From NCBI GenBank assembly GCA_964006375.1, contig OZ023263.1, positions 133,280,454 through 133,344,453 of the forward strand: a DNA stretch of 64,000 nt, given 5' to 3'. The notes under the pieces are model-generated. The model saw nothing but the letters and a program-made list of their open reading frames with translations. It was not told the origin of the DNA and made no database searches. The translations under genes were made by a program, and so were the position numbers. Shown here one piece after another: positions 35,842 through 48,445 of this stretch (position 1 is its first letter; each line of letters starts with the position of its first letter). The stretch comes from Tillus elongatus (lineage: Eukaryota > Arthropoda > Insecta > Coleoptera > Cleridae).

Positions 35842-36351
35842 ATAAGTCAAAGAAAATAAATTTCTTTCAAAAAAGTTGTAATAAAATAATGAGTTGATGT
35901 ATGTCAAAATTTTCGTTGTATAGAAACTACTTTTATACTGTTATTGTTTAGTTATTTTATTGTTGTAACTGTTATCATAGTTATTATAGGCTAGTTCTAT
36001 TTTTATGATAAATATTGACATACATCACAGAGACATTTTGAAAACCTCATCTGTCATCTGTGTTTCATTTTATTTTCAATTTGATAATTTTTTTTTGGAT
36101 CAAAAATCGTATCATAACATAGCAACAGGTCTTTATTTGTAGTTGTCATGATTTCGTACTAATTCAATTTTAATCTGTCTGAAAATGCTGTCAAGCAGCG
36201 AAACTATAGTCACAGAAGCATTGAAGAACATCCTAGAACATCCAGAATTCGAAGGGCCACTTGCTCCAGTTAGCTCACGCGTTGGCTCGTCCTTCACCTA
36301 CAAAAACGAACAGCGAAGCCAGAGAAGTAGTCTCCAAGTCTGTATGTAGTA

Positions 36352-36606
36352 TGGACAAGTTTCACCAAGTAAGGGCAACAACAATCAGTGAAGTGAAATG
36401 ATATCGAATTTTGGTAGAACTAATATTCTTTTAGTTTAGTTTAATACTTATAAAAACTAATGGGTGTAAATTTCCAAAATAGCTGTTCTATTAGTTTTAT
36501 ATTAAAGTTTAATGAGTCGTCACTGTAAATAATCTTGTAAATTGAAACAATTAATCTATTTGAATTACTTACCAAGTCTCTTCTTTCAAATGGTAGTTTG
36601 AATTTG
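36352..36606. other. No gene seen
   Basis: Spacer between the PLE dimer and a TA-centred palindrome. Nothing recognisable. Confidence 0.5.
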
Positions 36607-36628
36607 TTTGTGTTTAATAATGTTTTCC

Positions 36629-36718
<90 letters not shown>

Positions 36719-36745
36719 TGAAAACATTATTAAACACAAACACTC
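36607..36745. repeat. Palindrome with (AT)n core
   Basis: Arms of about 27 bp (TTGTGTTTAATAATGTTTTC and its inverse) flank about 85 bp of pure AT repeat (36631-36716). The whole can fold into one long hairpin or cruciform. Confidence 0.93.
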
Positions 36746-37043
36746 TTTACCTCATTATTAATTTTTATATCAATTAAGAAGATATAAACATGTTAATTTC
36801 TACTACCCGCAGTACTATTCTAAATATAATTAATTTTGACAGGCACTAACATTAAAATATATTATTTATTCATTACTTTATCACGTATCAAATATAAAAA
36901 AACCTCATTTAGCTCAGTTGGCCTACATCTCTGATAACTTGAGAACCTAGCCTGTCATCTTGACGACAGTATAGACGCATTGTGTTAATTAAAATAGTTA
37001 TGTACCATAGCAATATATAGACACACACATCCCTGTGTCACTT
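36746..37043. other. No gene seen
   Basis: AT-rich spacer. Confidence 0.5.
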
Positions 37044-37172
37044 CGTAAACTCCGTGGGATTCGTTTGGAATCGTATCCTTGGGGTTTTTTATCAGATTTG
37101 GCAGTTTTTGCTCTTTTGTGAATACAGTTTTAATATTATGGGTCCTATGATTCGGCTGATTTTGTCGATGAT

Positions 37173-37620
37173 CAGCCGAATCTTTAGAACCCATAATATC
37201 AAAACCAAATTCACAACAGAGCAAAAATTGTCAAATCTGATAAAAACTCCCAAGGATACGATTCCAAACGAATCCCACGAAGCTTACAAAGTTCCTTGTT
37301 CCGACTGTTCCCGAACTTATGTAAGACAAACAAATGGAGGCATCCACAATAGAATATATGAACACACCATTGCAGTTAGAAAATCCGACCACTCATCGGC
37401 GCTGGCCATGCATCATATTCATACAGAACACAAAATAGACTTCGATAATGCCAAAACAATAGCACCGGTTTATAACGTCAAAACGAGAATTATCCGCGAA
37501 GCAATCGAGATCGAAAAACGTCCCGATTGTTTAAATAAGAGAGATGATGGTCTTATTACTTGGAATCCCATTATATTTTCATTACAAAGAGACAATCATT
37601 ACAAAGAGACAATAAAGTGA
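37173..37620 (+). pseudogene. GIY-YIG endonuclease domain of a Penelope-like element
   Basis: The frame encodes a linker (TEQKLSNLIKTPKDTIPNES), then AYKVPCSDCSRTYVRQTNGG, a GIY-YIG core with the paired cysteines. It continues with HIHTEHKIDFDNAKTIAPV, a REAIEIEKRPDCLNKRDDG segment and ends at TGA 37618. The YIG position reads YVR, so the Gly of the motif is lost. RT is missing, and the reading frame upstream of 37173 is only the inverted arm. No start codon belongs to the element. It cannot act alone. Confidence 0.83.
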
Positions 37621-38065
37621 ACAGACAATATCATTGCACCATTATCTGACTCAACAAATGCCGGAAATCCTCTTAATCCTCTTAATCTTTTAAGTACCCT
37701 TTAAGAACCCCTGACTTAATTGACCGTAACCCGACTACTTTCACTGATAACGAAGCAGGTAGACGACACGATACATACAATACAAGACTTGCAACGAACT
37801 GCCAGATCTCCCTGAGGCATAGGGTTGAACACACTGAGACCTTGGAGGCGATCTTAAGTGATATTTGGGGACTAGGCAGATTGAGGCCCTGTAATCGAGC
37901 TACAACAACCCAACCCACCGTTATCCACCGCTCTAAGGAGTAGGTAGTGAGGAGGAGGCCTTAGACTTTCCTTACACATTCCCTTTACCTCTTGAAAATG
38001 GCTCCAAAGCAGGAGCCTAAACGTCGAGTTTCAATAAATTCTGGTCGCGCTTCAACCCGAGAACC
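37621..38065 (+). other. PLE 3' non-coding region
   Basis: No gene. It contains a short duplicated phrase CCTCTTAAT near 37668 and the palindrome GGCTCCAAAGCAGGAGCC near 38000. Confidence 0.5.
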
Positions 38066-38072
38066 AAGTATA

Positions 38073-38076
<4 letters not shown>

Positions 38077-38149
<73 letters not shown>
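38077..38149. repeat. (AT)n microsatellite after the PLE 3' end
   Basis: About 36 AT units. Confidence 0.97.
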
Positions 38150-38152
<3 letters not shown>

Positions 38153-38164
38153 GCCCACAATATA

Positions 38165-38465
38165 TTTAGGATTCACTGAAAGAAACGCCCACGTAAAAAC
38201 TGATAACATTATATAAATATAAATATATATAAATAAATATACCATTTATAATAATATAATAATACCATTAAACAAACAGGTTAATTTGCATATGCAAATA
38301 CGTTTTGTTTTAGATGTAGTATTATAAAGAAGTGTGTTGGACTTATTGAATGTATACAACTGTATTTACCAATATTTTAAAATCAAAGTTCCCCTTATGT
38401 TAAATATTCACTGTGATAGAGAGAACGCCCACGTAACTTAATAACACGTTTAATTATCATATGTC
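38165..38465. repeat. Two direct repeats of about 50 bp
   Basis: ATTCACTG...AACGCCCACGTAA...TAACA occurs at about 38170-38215 and again at about 38407-38452. Between them lies AT-rich sequence. These may be ends of a small unidentified element. Confidence 0.55.
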
Positions 38466-38871
38466 AACAAGAACAACTGGTTTTATTTTATATATATACC
38501 AACATCAAACAAACCTTATCTATAGTGTCTGGTGGGAAATTTGGTTTAGTCATGAATGCATTTATGTTGAATTATACAGTCAATTCGAACTCGCGTTAAA
38601 ATCCAATTTCAGACGAACGCTTTTCTTTAAAAACAAAACGATTTCAAATTGTCTGTCTATCTCTCTCATATCTGTATGTATAGATTACCTGAATGTATAT
38701 GTGTGTGAAGCTTGGCTCATTCCAATGGAATATTCCCCTGTTCGGCGAGCCAAACTTTGGACATGAGAGACGCAAATTTTCAATATAATTCAAATTTTCC
38801 GCCAAAACCAAATATCCTAGCAACCCCAATACAACACAATTAACTTCAACAAACATTAAACACATGGTGAG

Positions 38872-38872
<1 letters not shown>

Positions 38873-38947
<75 letters not shown>
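38873..38947. repeat. (AT)n microsatellite
   Basis: About 37 AT units. Confidence 0.97.
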
Positions 38948-38949
<2 letters not shown>

Positions 38950-39247
38950 CACAGAAACCACATGAGAGTTAACGTATTCCATATTTTTTCGATTTTTCAG
39001 CTGTCGACTTATTGTTTTTATGTATTTGCTAAAGTTGCTGTCGGTTTTATATGCTTCCTGATACTAAATTTAGAAAATAGATGTTTTATATTTTCGCTAG
39101 TCTTATTTACGTAAGTGAAAGATGTGAATTTATTCTCTATTATTCTAGCGGACGGAATACTTAAGCGATACATAAAAACAATAGGTCGACAGTTCAAAGA
39201 TCGGATAAGTCTGGAGTATATAAACTCCCATGTGGTTCCTGTGACAA
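38947..39247. repeat. Imperfect inverted repeat (about 80-bp arms)
   Basis: The arms 38947-39026 and 39165-39247 pair (AAACAATAGGTCGACAG and CCATGTGGTTCCTGTGA against their inverses), with about 140 bp between. The plus arm is open but matches no family I recognise. The form is like the PLE snapbacks nearby. Confidence 0.68.
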
Positions 39248-39300
39248 AACGTATAATAATAATTAAGCGAGGAGAGTTTGCTAACCTGACTATGTCATAA

Positions 39301-40834
39301 AAACAGGTAGTTCAGTGTCGATACCGTTTATGTGAGGAGACAGAATGGTTCATTCAACACGAAGTATATACTGAAATTTAAAATTCTACTTCAGGCTGAA
39401 CTTCAGCGAACCTGCAGTTATACATTCTATAAAATAGTGTAAATTAATTTGTTTATTTATCTAAGAAAAAAAGTCCACTAAAAACCAAAATTTTATTCAA
39501 ATGAAAATAGTTAAGCAGTTGCGAGAGTAAGATTGTTTTAATGTTGAAGCAGTGAAAGGTTTAAGGATCTTATTTTGGACAAAAACTACTGCAAAGATAG
39601 AGTTTATAACGCAATAGAGATAAAAGCTAAAACCCACTACCAAAAATGATTTTGGATGTGAAAAATAGTCTAAAGAGTTGTCATAACCTTATAAAAAAGA
39701 CTTTTTCATTTATTTCATTTCAACATATAAGTATAATACACTTGTCCGTGACATTCGAGCCTATTTATTTGATATTGCGTTAGCCTGGTCTAACTTCTTT
39801 ACTATTGATTTGAGAAAAAACAGTATTGAAAATTGTCTTACAGCCTCCTCGACTTAATCAGTAAAAACAAAAATTAAAATATATGTGTTTTATAAGTAAA
39901 TATCACCCCCTCCCGATGCTGTCCAATAGTCACAAATAGTAACAAAGCATACCAAATTGAAACATGCCAGTCGAAAACCCGTATGCCGTATCATATCTCA
40001 GCTTCACATCACTTCTTTTCAACCAGTTTATTCACATATTTACATCTAACGACTTTCTTCTCTCACTTTCACTTCTACTTACACACTCTCACTTCACACG
40101 CTTACCACACCCTGTCACCACCCACTTCTGTTCTGTTGCCCTATCTTTCTTTCGCTTTTTCCCTCTCCGTCTACACCTGGCTAAACATTTCAAACCTCAA
40201 AAATCATTCACTCAAACTATAATGTATCTGCTATGTCAGTGCAAATATCATTCCTGGTCTCATATACCCCACGTTACATCGCTTTATAATAGAATTTAAA
40301 GTAAAGTGATTATCAGCAACATAAGTTCTTAGCATTTTCTTCAATTTGTATTTGCTCTTATAGTCTTAACAGAATCTGGAAAGTTGTTGTACCACTTTGG
40401 GTCAAAAAATAATATATATAGCGCTGATACCGTTTTTTTCTGTGATAAGAGGACGAAACAGATTTGCTACTTATAACTCTAGTAAGATAAGAGTCTTGTC
40501 CAGCACTCGGTACTTTTTTATTTGTGTGTATAAGGTGAATGGTGGTCAGGACATACCCTGTCCAATGTATTTTTCCCATAAAGCAACTCTGTCAAAAATT
40601 AAAAGTCTTTTTGAAGCATAATTCTTAAAATAAAATTAGGCGCAATTTGAAGGGGCGACAAAATTGTAGCGTAAGCGGAAGCGCAACATGTTATGCCATA
40701 TTTCAAAGTTGACTAGACAAGGGCCCTATAAACTGTAGGTAAAGTATCATAATTTAAGATATGTCGTATTTCATAAAAAGTTCTAATTAATTTTCTTATT
40801 TTTAAGTTATTTTTTATATGACACCTACACACAC
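39301..40834. other. No supported gene
   Basis: About 1.5 kb of AT-rich sequence. A 111-codon frame (39964-40299) is Ser/Thr/Leu/His-rich and arises from CT-rich sequence; no domain is recognised. Confidence 0.5.
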
Positions 40835-41525
40835 CACTTTAGATGCTGGTCAAGCTCCACTCCCAAATATCTGAAGCTGTTAACATTACCCACAGTTTCA
40901 TTATCATTGATAACGATGTTTCTCGAGGAAAGACGCATATCCGCGTGGGTGTAAAATGCATATATTTGGTTTTTTCAGTATTTATAAAAAGGAAATCATT
41001 TTTCACACACAGGTTCTTCATAATATCAGCTGCTTTATCATATGTACAATTCCAAGATGAATCTCTAATCAAAATGGCGGCGTCAGCGCCGAAAGATATC
41101 ACTGTACAATATTTACTATATTAAAACAGTATGTTATTCATGTAAATAAGAAACAAGACCAGGCCACATATAGTACCTTGTGGTACTCTACAACCCATGG
41201 TAATAAGGTCAGTCAACACACCATCCACCCTTACAAGCTGTATTCTGTTTGTAAAGTAGATTTTAAACAAATTCAGAATAACACCCCTTATACCGATATT
41301 CTCTAATTTCATAAACAATTTGCTATGATTAACAGTATCAAATGCAGTACGCAGATCTAAAAAGACTCCAAGAATCTTAGAATTTGAATCAAATCGATTT
41401 AGGAATTCCGAAACTAGATCATACAGTGCTACTTCAGTAGATTTACCCTCGCGGAATCCAAACTGTTTACTATATAATATGTCATGCTCCGCCAGATTTT
41501 TACAAAAATTATTTATTAAACCAAA
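40835..41525 (-). pseudogene. Reverse transcriptase fragment of a jockey/CR1-like element, copy A
   Basis: On the minus strand the RT fingers/palm read GFREGKST-like sequence, FLDLRTAFDTVNH (about 41360), CRVPQGTICGLVLFLIYMNN (about 41135) and a palm segment NTEKTKYMHFTP. The catalytic YADD/FADD box is degenerate (FGADAA, about 41092), and a frame break precedes it, so this copy is dead. It is a close relative of 63339-64000. Its 5' side stops abruptly at about 41525, where an errantivirus fragment begins on the opposite strand. Confidence 0.86.
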
Positions 41526-41542
41526 CTCTCGGCTAGTTAAAT

Positions 41543-43100
41543 GGGACTAAGATTAGAGGAATTTAATTACGAGATAAAATACAAGAAAGGCAACGATAAC
41601 GTAGTGGTTGATGCCATATCGCGAATCTAAATTAACGCGATCGAAGACGACCTTTACCTAGAATCAATAATTAATAACGTAGACCCTGACGAAGACACAA
41701 AAAGAGAAATTATTAACGAACTAGAAAACGACGCAAACAATGCATCTGCTAGCACGACTAATGACCTACCTGAAAGCAATGACTCACAGACACAACACTC
41801 GTCTGCAGAAAATCCAATTTTCAAAATACCTATATCAGAAAATCCAGTCAATTATTTTTCCAGGCATATAATTTTAGATTACGGACCAAAATATGACACA
41901 CGCAAATTAAAAATATTCAAGTTTGAAACAATACATGTAAAGGTTCAACTCAATTACGAATTAAGACAAATAAATGATTTCTTGAAACAATTTATTGATC
42001 CAAAATTCACTTACGGAATTTACTGTAAACATGATAGACTATTCAAATATTTCACTGCTGTTTCTTCAACATTATTATTATTCCTGTTAAAATAATAAAA
42101 TCTAACGAATTTTTACAAGACGTAGAAAAACAAGAAACTCAACAACAAATTATAGACGAATATCACACACGAAACAACAATGGCATTAACGAAACCTATC
42201 AACTTTTAAAACAAAAATATTTTTGGCCTAATATGAAAAATTATATAAACGCTTTTATTAATAAATGCTCAATTTGCCTTCAGACAAAATACAAAAGAAA
42301 TCCGTATAAACCACCATTTTCAGGTCCCCTTCCAGCTAAACGCCCTTTTGAAGTGATACACATTGACAGCTTTAGTTTCGATAATTGCAAATTCCTAATC
42401 ATCATAGATTTATTCTCCAAATATGCGCACGCATATTATATAACTGATGGATCCGCAATAACTGTGTTAAATAAACTTCGACACTATTTTCCAATCATAA
42501 TCATCCCCTAAAAATAGTGGCCGACGCTGGCAAGGAATTTTCGCACCCCTCCCCTAAAGAATACTGTAATTTATTTAATATTAATCTTCACATAACAACC
42601 CCACAAAATCATAACTCAAATTCACCAGTAGAGCGACTGCCCTCAACTCTTGTAGAAAAATTGCGAATTCTTAAATTACAAAACCCACAAGAGAGGCCTG
42701 CAACCGTAATGATAACAGCAACCCTTATTTACAACCAGTCTATTCATTCGACAATTGGGTATTCACCTTTTACATTACTATACGGCCCCTACGACGACTT
42801 ACCAACAGTCACACCTGAAATTACCCTTTACGAGGAATACAATAACAATAGGCTCAAAGAAATAATGCCTTTCTTCGACAGTGTATATCAGAAACAAAAA
42901 GTAAGTGGAGAAAAAGAATTTCTAAAACAAATGTGGACAGACAAACGACACCAGATTTACAACAAACAACACAACTAGCTATTAGAGTACTAAAAGTAAG
43001 AAAAACAAATCCTCTTTATAAGTTACCATCACATCCTAAACAAAAAGAAAACATTGTTACATTTTCTAAACCAAAGCAAAAGCTCACGTTTCTAACATAA
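41543..43100 (+). pseudogene. Remnant of errantiviral pol: RNase H end and integrase
   Basis: Bases 41543-41632 encode EEFNYEIKYKKGNDNVVVDA, the last part of a gypsy RNase H. After a disrupted stretch (stops near 41630 and 42092), the integrase appears. The zinc-binding region has KQKYFWPNM and CSICLQTKYK near 42220-42290. The catalytic core has the first Asp in EVIHIDSF, the second in VADAGKEF (about 42520) and the Glu in SPVERL, followed by a GYSPFTLLYG segment. A stop at about 42509 splits the core, and further breaks follow 42975. It is inactive and described only as it stands. Confidence 0.85.
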
Positions 43101-43157
43101 AAAGAGTAAGAAAGACTTTTTCGTTACAGGACAAAACTACTACTACTACAAACAACG

Positions 43158-44655
43158 ATGACCCTCAACCTGGTCCATCCACTTCAAATAACACCGATAA
43201 AAACTAACGGATATTTTAAAGAATATTTAGGCATAGCAAAAATACTCAAACATTATCATAAATTTAATTTTAATTTTAATATTACTGATATAGAAATTAA
43301 CATATTAAAAAATTCTAAATTTTTAAACACTGGCCAAATGTCTGCAACTAACGAACGATATTTACTAATTTTAGATGACCATTTGTCACGATTAAATAAT
43401 GCACTACAATAACTATCAATGCACAGAACTAAACGCGGATTAATAAACGGAGCAGGATCTTTAATTTAAATGATAACAGAAAATCTCGACCAAGAAGACT
43501 TAAAAGAAATCAATAAAAATTTTGATAACCTTTTCCAAAATCAAGAAGATATAATTACCCAAATTGATAATTTAAATTCATATGCTAATATAATTACACA
43601 AAGGTACGAAAAGGACCAAAGAATTATTAATCAAAATCTAGATCATATTTATCAGACTTTTTCCACTTTAGATAGCGAAAGAGAATTGTCGAGTAAAATT
43701 CATTTTCACGTAGCTGTTAAATAGCTCCATAATATAGAGATAATTCAAAGAACTATTTTCTTAAGTTTTGACGAAATTACTAATATAGAGCTCTTTACCA
43801 CTAGTGATCTGCTAAATATTATTGATCACTTAAAGTTAAGTCATGACAGAAATGAATTGATCGACTTTGACAAAAATCATGTTTTTAAAGTTGTAGAATT
43901 TACCAAATTTCATATATTATCGGTTAAGGATACGATTGTATGCCTTTTAAAAGTTCCTATCCTACATCCCAATCCTGGTTCTTATTTTCGTGTTTATCCC
44001 ATACCACAAAATTATATTCTCCTGGTACCACCCAGCTCATACTATTTAGAAACGCCCTCTTCAAACTTATGGACCCAAGAGAGGTGCCCCTCTATAGAAG
44101 ACGTGGTTATATGCAATAATCGCCCACGAGAAGAACATTGTCAGCTTGACACTTTACAAAATTGCACTTCTGCCAAAGTAATGAACCCCTACGAAATATC
44201 AACTCAGCTGCAGAATGGTCAGATCCTAATATCCACTAGCTCAGCAACCACTATCGTCGAAAATTGCGAAACATCGTTAGAAAGAAAAATCTTCCAAGGA
44301 AACGGTCTAGTAACATCCCTCAATTCCTGAAAAGTCAAGATCAATGAGGAAATGTATGAAGACGTTGCTACCAATTTGACGCTACAACACATTGCAACCG
44401 ACACCTCAATATCATATCCATTTTAAGCCAATTCATTTGAAAGAAAACAAAAAGAATGAGGAGGATTGTCTCAAATACAACAGCATCCATTTCATCTCCG
44501 ACCGACCATGCAGTATTCCCACTTAGGCATTACCATTGGTATATCCATCGTTGTTACCATTGTACTTCTGTTTCTTTTAAGAAGAAAAATTCAGAGCATC
44601 CTCCAAGTGCAGCTGGAAAGCCCAAACAGAAGAAGTGTCCCCACATGAGGACGTG
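43158..44655 (+). pseudogene. env: Remnant of an insect errantivirus envelope (F-protein-like) gene
   Basis: Pieces in several frames resemble baculovirus-F-type fusion proteins. A furin-like RTKR site followed by a Gly-rich hydrophobic start lies near 43422-43450. After it come a heptad-like helix rich in Asn/Gln/Ile/Leu (43485-43665), Cys-containing ectodomain pieces (43857-44330) and a hydrophobic segment near 44520-44585. A stop lies within about 25 bases after the cleavage region. Others occur at about 43412, 43724 and 44328, and there are frame changes, so no envelope can be made. Intact relatives mediate membrane fusion in insect errantiviruses; this is a fossil. Confidence 0.8.
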
Positions 44656-44660
44656 TTAAA

Positions 44661-44676
44661 GATTTAAGGGTGGAGG
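44661..44676 (+). promoter_or_regulatory. Polypurine tract of the errantivirus
   Basis: Purine-rich GGGTGGAGG (44668-44676) directly precedes AGTTAC, the usual start of an errantivirus LTR. It would prime plus-strand DNA synthesis. Confidence 0.7.
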
Positions 44677-45513
<837 letters not shown>

Positions 45514-47709
45514 TGTAACGATTGCCTTTTTTTATTCAGCATCGTTACAACGTTGAGGACATAAAGAAGACCCCCAAGAAGCTCAAATAATTGCCGGTAA
45601 CTTTATCTCTGAAAAGCAATTCAAATTTAAGTTTCAAAATTATTTGTTAAAAAATCACTAATATCTATAACTATCCTAATGCCCGTACTGTGTTCCTTTT
45701 ATGTACGTTAAAATTCAAATATCGAAAGACGGAATATTTTTATTGAGGAAAAACGCCGTCTTGTTCTGGACGCTTCTAGATAAGGTGCAGCTGACGTCAT
45801 CATGGTGTAATAGCCCGGTCGTCAGGCAGTAACCGTTGAGGAACACGAACCCAGAATAGGCCGCGGTGCCTTCGCATTCAAAACTATCTTGCGCTCTATG
45901 TCCTTCCGACACATGGAGCTAGAAAAAGATCACGAACGACCGTTGGAGAAAACGCGTCACAGTCGGAGGAGGTTTGGGCGCGGCACACGCTGGCATCGAG
46001 GCTGTTGGTCTTGGGCAAAGAGACTGTTAACATCTTTGAAACTGTCGGGGCTTTTTATCACCCAAAAAGGGTGTAATATCTTATCTTTTACCGCTAATAT
46101 CGTTTAATGTAGTTATCGGTGGGTGCTATAAGTGTTTTGATCTCGATCTAAGTAAATATTAATGGTCGGTTTGGAAGAAAACTTAAGTTAAACAGTCAGC
46201 CTTTGTTTTCCGCTATAGTGAATGTATCTAACGCAGTCTCAAGTGCACTTTTAAAGTTTCCGATTTCTAAAGCAAACAGCTTTCAACTTCCGCATACATC
46301 CAGGTACTTTTGGCTGTAGAAGTTTCAGTTAAATCACCTGCTGGTGACGTCATTTCAACAGCTGTAGGTTTAAAGTGTAGCTTTACCTATCCCGTCTAGC
46401 AATACAATGGTACGTAACAAATTGTCTGGTTATCACCTATGAAAATGCGTGTTACCACTTCTTGACTCCTCTCTGGGGAGAAATTAAGAGATTATGGTGG
46501 GCACTGAAAGGTGAGGTCTACCTGTGTAACACCCGTAACCAACCAACAGGTAAATCAGGACTATTTAGGTTCCACGCATAATCAGCTCTGGTGAGTCTTT
46601 TGAGTTTTATCTGTGTGTGACTTTCAAACTTTCATACGTCATCTAAATTTTCAAACATTTTTGTAATATGAACTTTGATCCAGCAAAATTAAACTAGACT
46701 TTTACCAGTGAGATTGTGGCTTAAAAGTAACTGTATTTTGTATATCTTTCTAAATATTTTGTCAGTAATGTAAATTCAGATATTTCACTGTGTAATTTGA
46801 AATTAATCAATGTTTTGTTTACCAACTACCTAACCTTCGGATGTTTTAACTTTTTCATTTATAATCAGTAAATAAAAATTTGAGTTTGTATTTGTCTGAG
46901 CTTCTCTCAGCAATTTTTCTTTAAATAATAGGACCCACCTGGCCAGGTTAATATCCAGGAATTCCACCTAAACCTATCTAAAAATTTGAGAACATCAGTA
47001 GATCTGATTGAAAGACGATAACCTTAAGATTAAATGTTCATTTTCGTGCTTGTAATATACAACGTTTAATTTCTTTCCAGTACATATGTAATATTTACTT
47101 TATTTTCTTTGTAACATAATATCCACTTTTTATTCGTGTAATATGTAATAGCTAATTTCTTTGTCATGACATTTAATATTTGATTCTTTTTCTTGTGAAA
47201 TGCAATGCTTATTTTAATTTACCAGGAGTACTAAATTAGTTTGCTTTTTTAGTATCTGTTTAATTGAACCACAATTTCTCCCTAAAACCTCTTAACATTG
47301 GCGACGACATGAGTCAAGATTCTTTATATCTACTATCTAGATCTCGCAGAATTTTGGAAGCATCCCAGTAACAATGTTCTGACCTGATGGTCTCATAAAT
47401 CTAGGACTTCGGGTAGAACAACTTAAAAGTCGAGTAAGTATTTAATTATCTTAACATCTTCTAACCTTACAAAGTATTCTTTATCCTGTAAATAATAAAT
47501 CTGAGGGATAGGTACTATTAGGTTAGGGTTTAGTAGGTGATGGTGACCTCACTACCGTCCGGATTTGGATCCACTTGAGGTCAATCACCAAATATCACTC
47601 AAGAACAACAAACAAATAAATACGCTCGGTCTTTTATAGTCCTTTACTTTGAAATATCTTGACGGTTACCTGTCATTAAGTGGTAGGGATTTCAATTCCG
47701 TTTTAGGAC
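45514..47709 (+). repeat. Long direct repeat, left copy
   Basis: Matches 51467-53695 along its length with scattered substitutions and small indels; I estimate above 90% identity by eye. Short frames such as 45889-46107 are not preserved as protein between the copies (frame shifts), so it is non-coding. Confidence 0.93.
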
Positions 47710-48234
47710 TGGCATCCTGCTGGCTGGGAACGTTTTTGATTAGTGATCATTAACGGTTATCGAACAAATGGCATCATAACTCAGGGACAAAGAGAATTTT
47801 AAAGTTATGTTGCCACCAAAGTAAGAGGTAGAGGTTCCATAAATAATTTTGTGTATATATTTTTCTGTTACAGCTTGTGTTTGTGGTCAGTGTTAGAGAC
47901 TAAGTTTGTGCCTATTATTTTGAATCACTGTTTTATTATCTTGTATGTACCGTATAATACTGTGAAGCAACTCACTGATATTTTCTAAGTAACACACGCC
48001 CTTTTTGCCCAATAGACCCTCCCGGAAGATATTGTCCACACATTTTGAAGCCAGATAAACCTTGTGACCTTATCTTAATTATCGTATACAAAAATACCGC
48101 AGGTACTTGGTGTTTTCTGGGCATAAATTGCTTGACAAGTTCTTCTGACGTTTTTCGCTCATGTGGTGCCTATGGTGAGAACTATGCCTGGTGGCAGCCC
48201 ACCTAATATCGACATGGGCATTAAAGACTAGCTC

Positions 48235-48445
48235 ATTGAAGCTTCATTGGATACAGGGGCAGATACTTATCTAGTTGGTGTTCGAGAAATCGACATCTTG
48301 AAATTTTCGACGATTTCGACAACCATCCCGACATGCTCAGCAACCATAAGCATTGCTGATGGTTCCCTTGAAGCTGCTTCAGGTTATGCTGGCGTTACGG
48401 TAACACTAAACAACGTTACCAAGGTTGTAAATTTCGTAACTTATC
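48235..48445 (+). pseudogene. Possible retroviral-type aspartic protease remnant
   Basis: The frame around 48241-48480 contains EASLDTGADTYLVG, the DTGA active-site signature. About 40 residues on, a DGSLEAASGYAGVTV stretch resembles the flap region of gypsy-type proteases. Stops precede it (about 48230), and the frame loses resemblance after about 48445. No RT, RNase H or integrase follows. The identification rests on a short motif. Confidence 0.5.

Larger units (their letters stand above)
34137..36351 (+). mobile_element. Penelope-like element remnant, head-to-head inverted dimer
   Basis: Two arms of about 940 bp (34137-35080 minus, 35421-36351 plus) are inverted copies that share outer ends at ATACTACATACAGAC and its inverse. 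The 340-bp centre (35081-35420) belongs to the plus copy and encodes the end of the RT. Both arms encode a GIY-YIG endonuclease piece and share a 3' region. PLEs are known for truncated and inverted copies. Neither copy is complete. Confidence 0.85.
37044..38065 (+). mobile_element. Second Penelope-like remnant with a short inverted 5' snapback
   Basis: Bases 37044-37161 are the inverse of 37173-37290, with a hairpin centre GATTCGGCTGA/TCAGCCGAATC and a 12-base loop. The plus copy continues through a GIY-YIG gene and about 440 bp of 3' sequence that includes GGCTCCAAAGCAGGAGCC, up to a (TA)n tract. It is different in sequence from the 34-36 kb PLE. Confidence 0.78.

Noticed and set aside
39964..40299. 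111-codon frame
   Set aside because: Ser/Thr/Leu/His-rich product of CT-rich DNA; no domain and several overlapping frames.
45889..46107. Similar 72-codon frames in both long direct repeats (also 51839-52057)
   Set aside because: The two translations diverge by frameshift in the middle although the DNA is highly similar, so there is no sign of protein selection.
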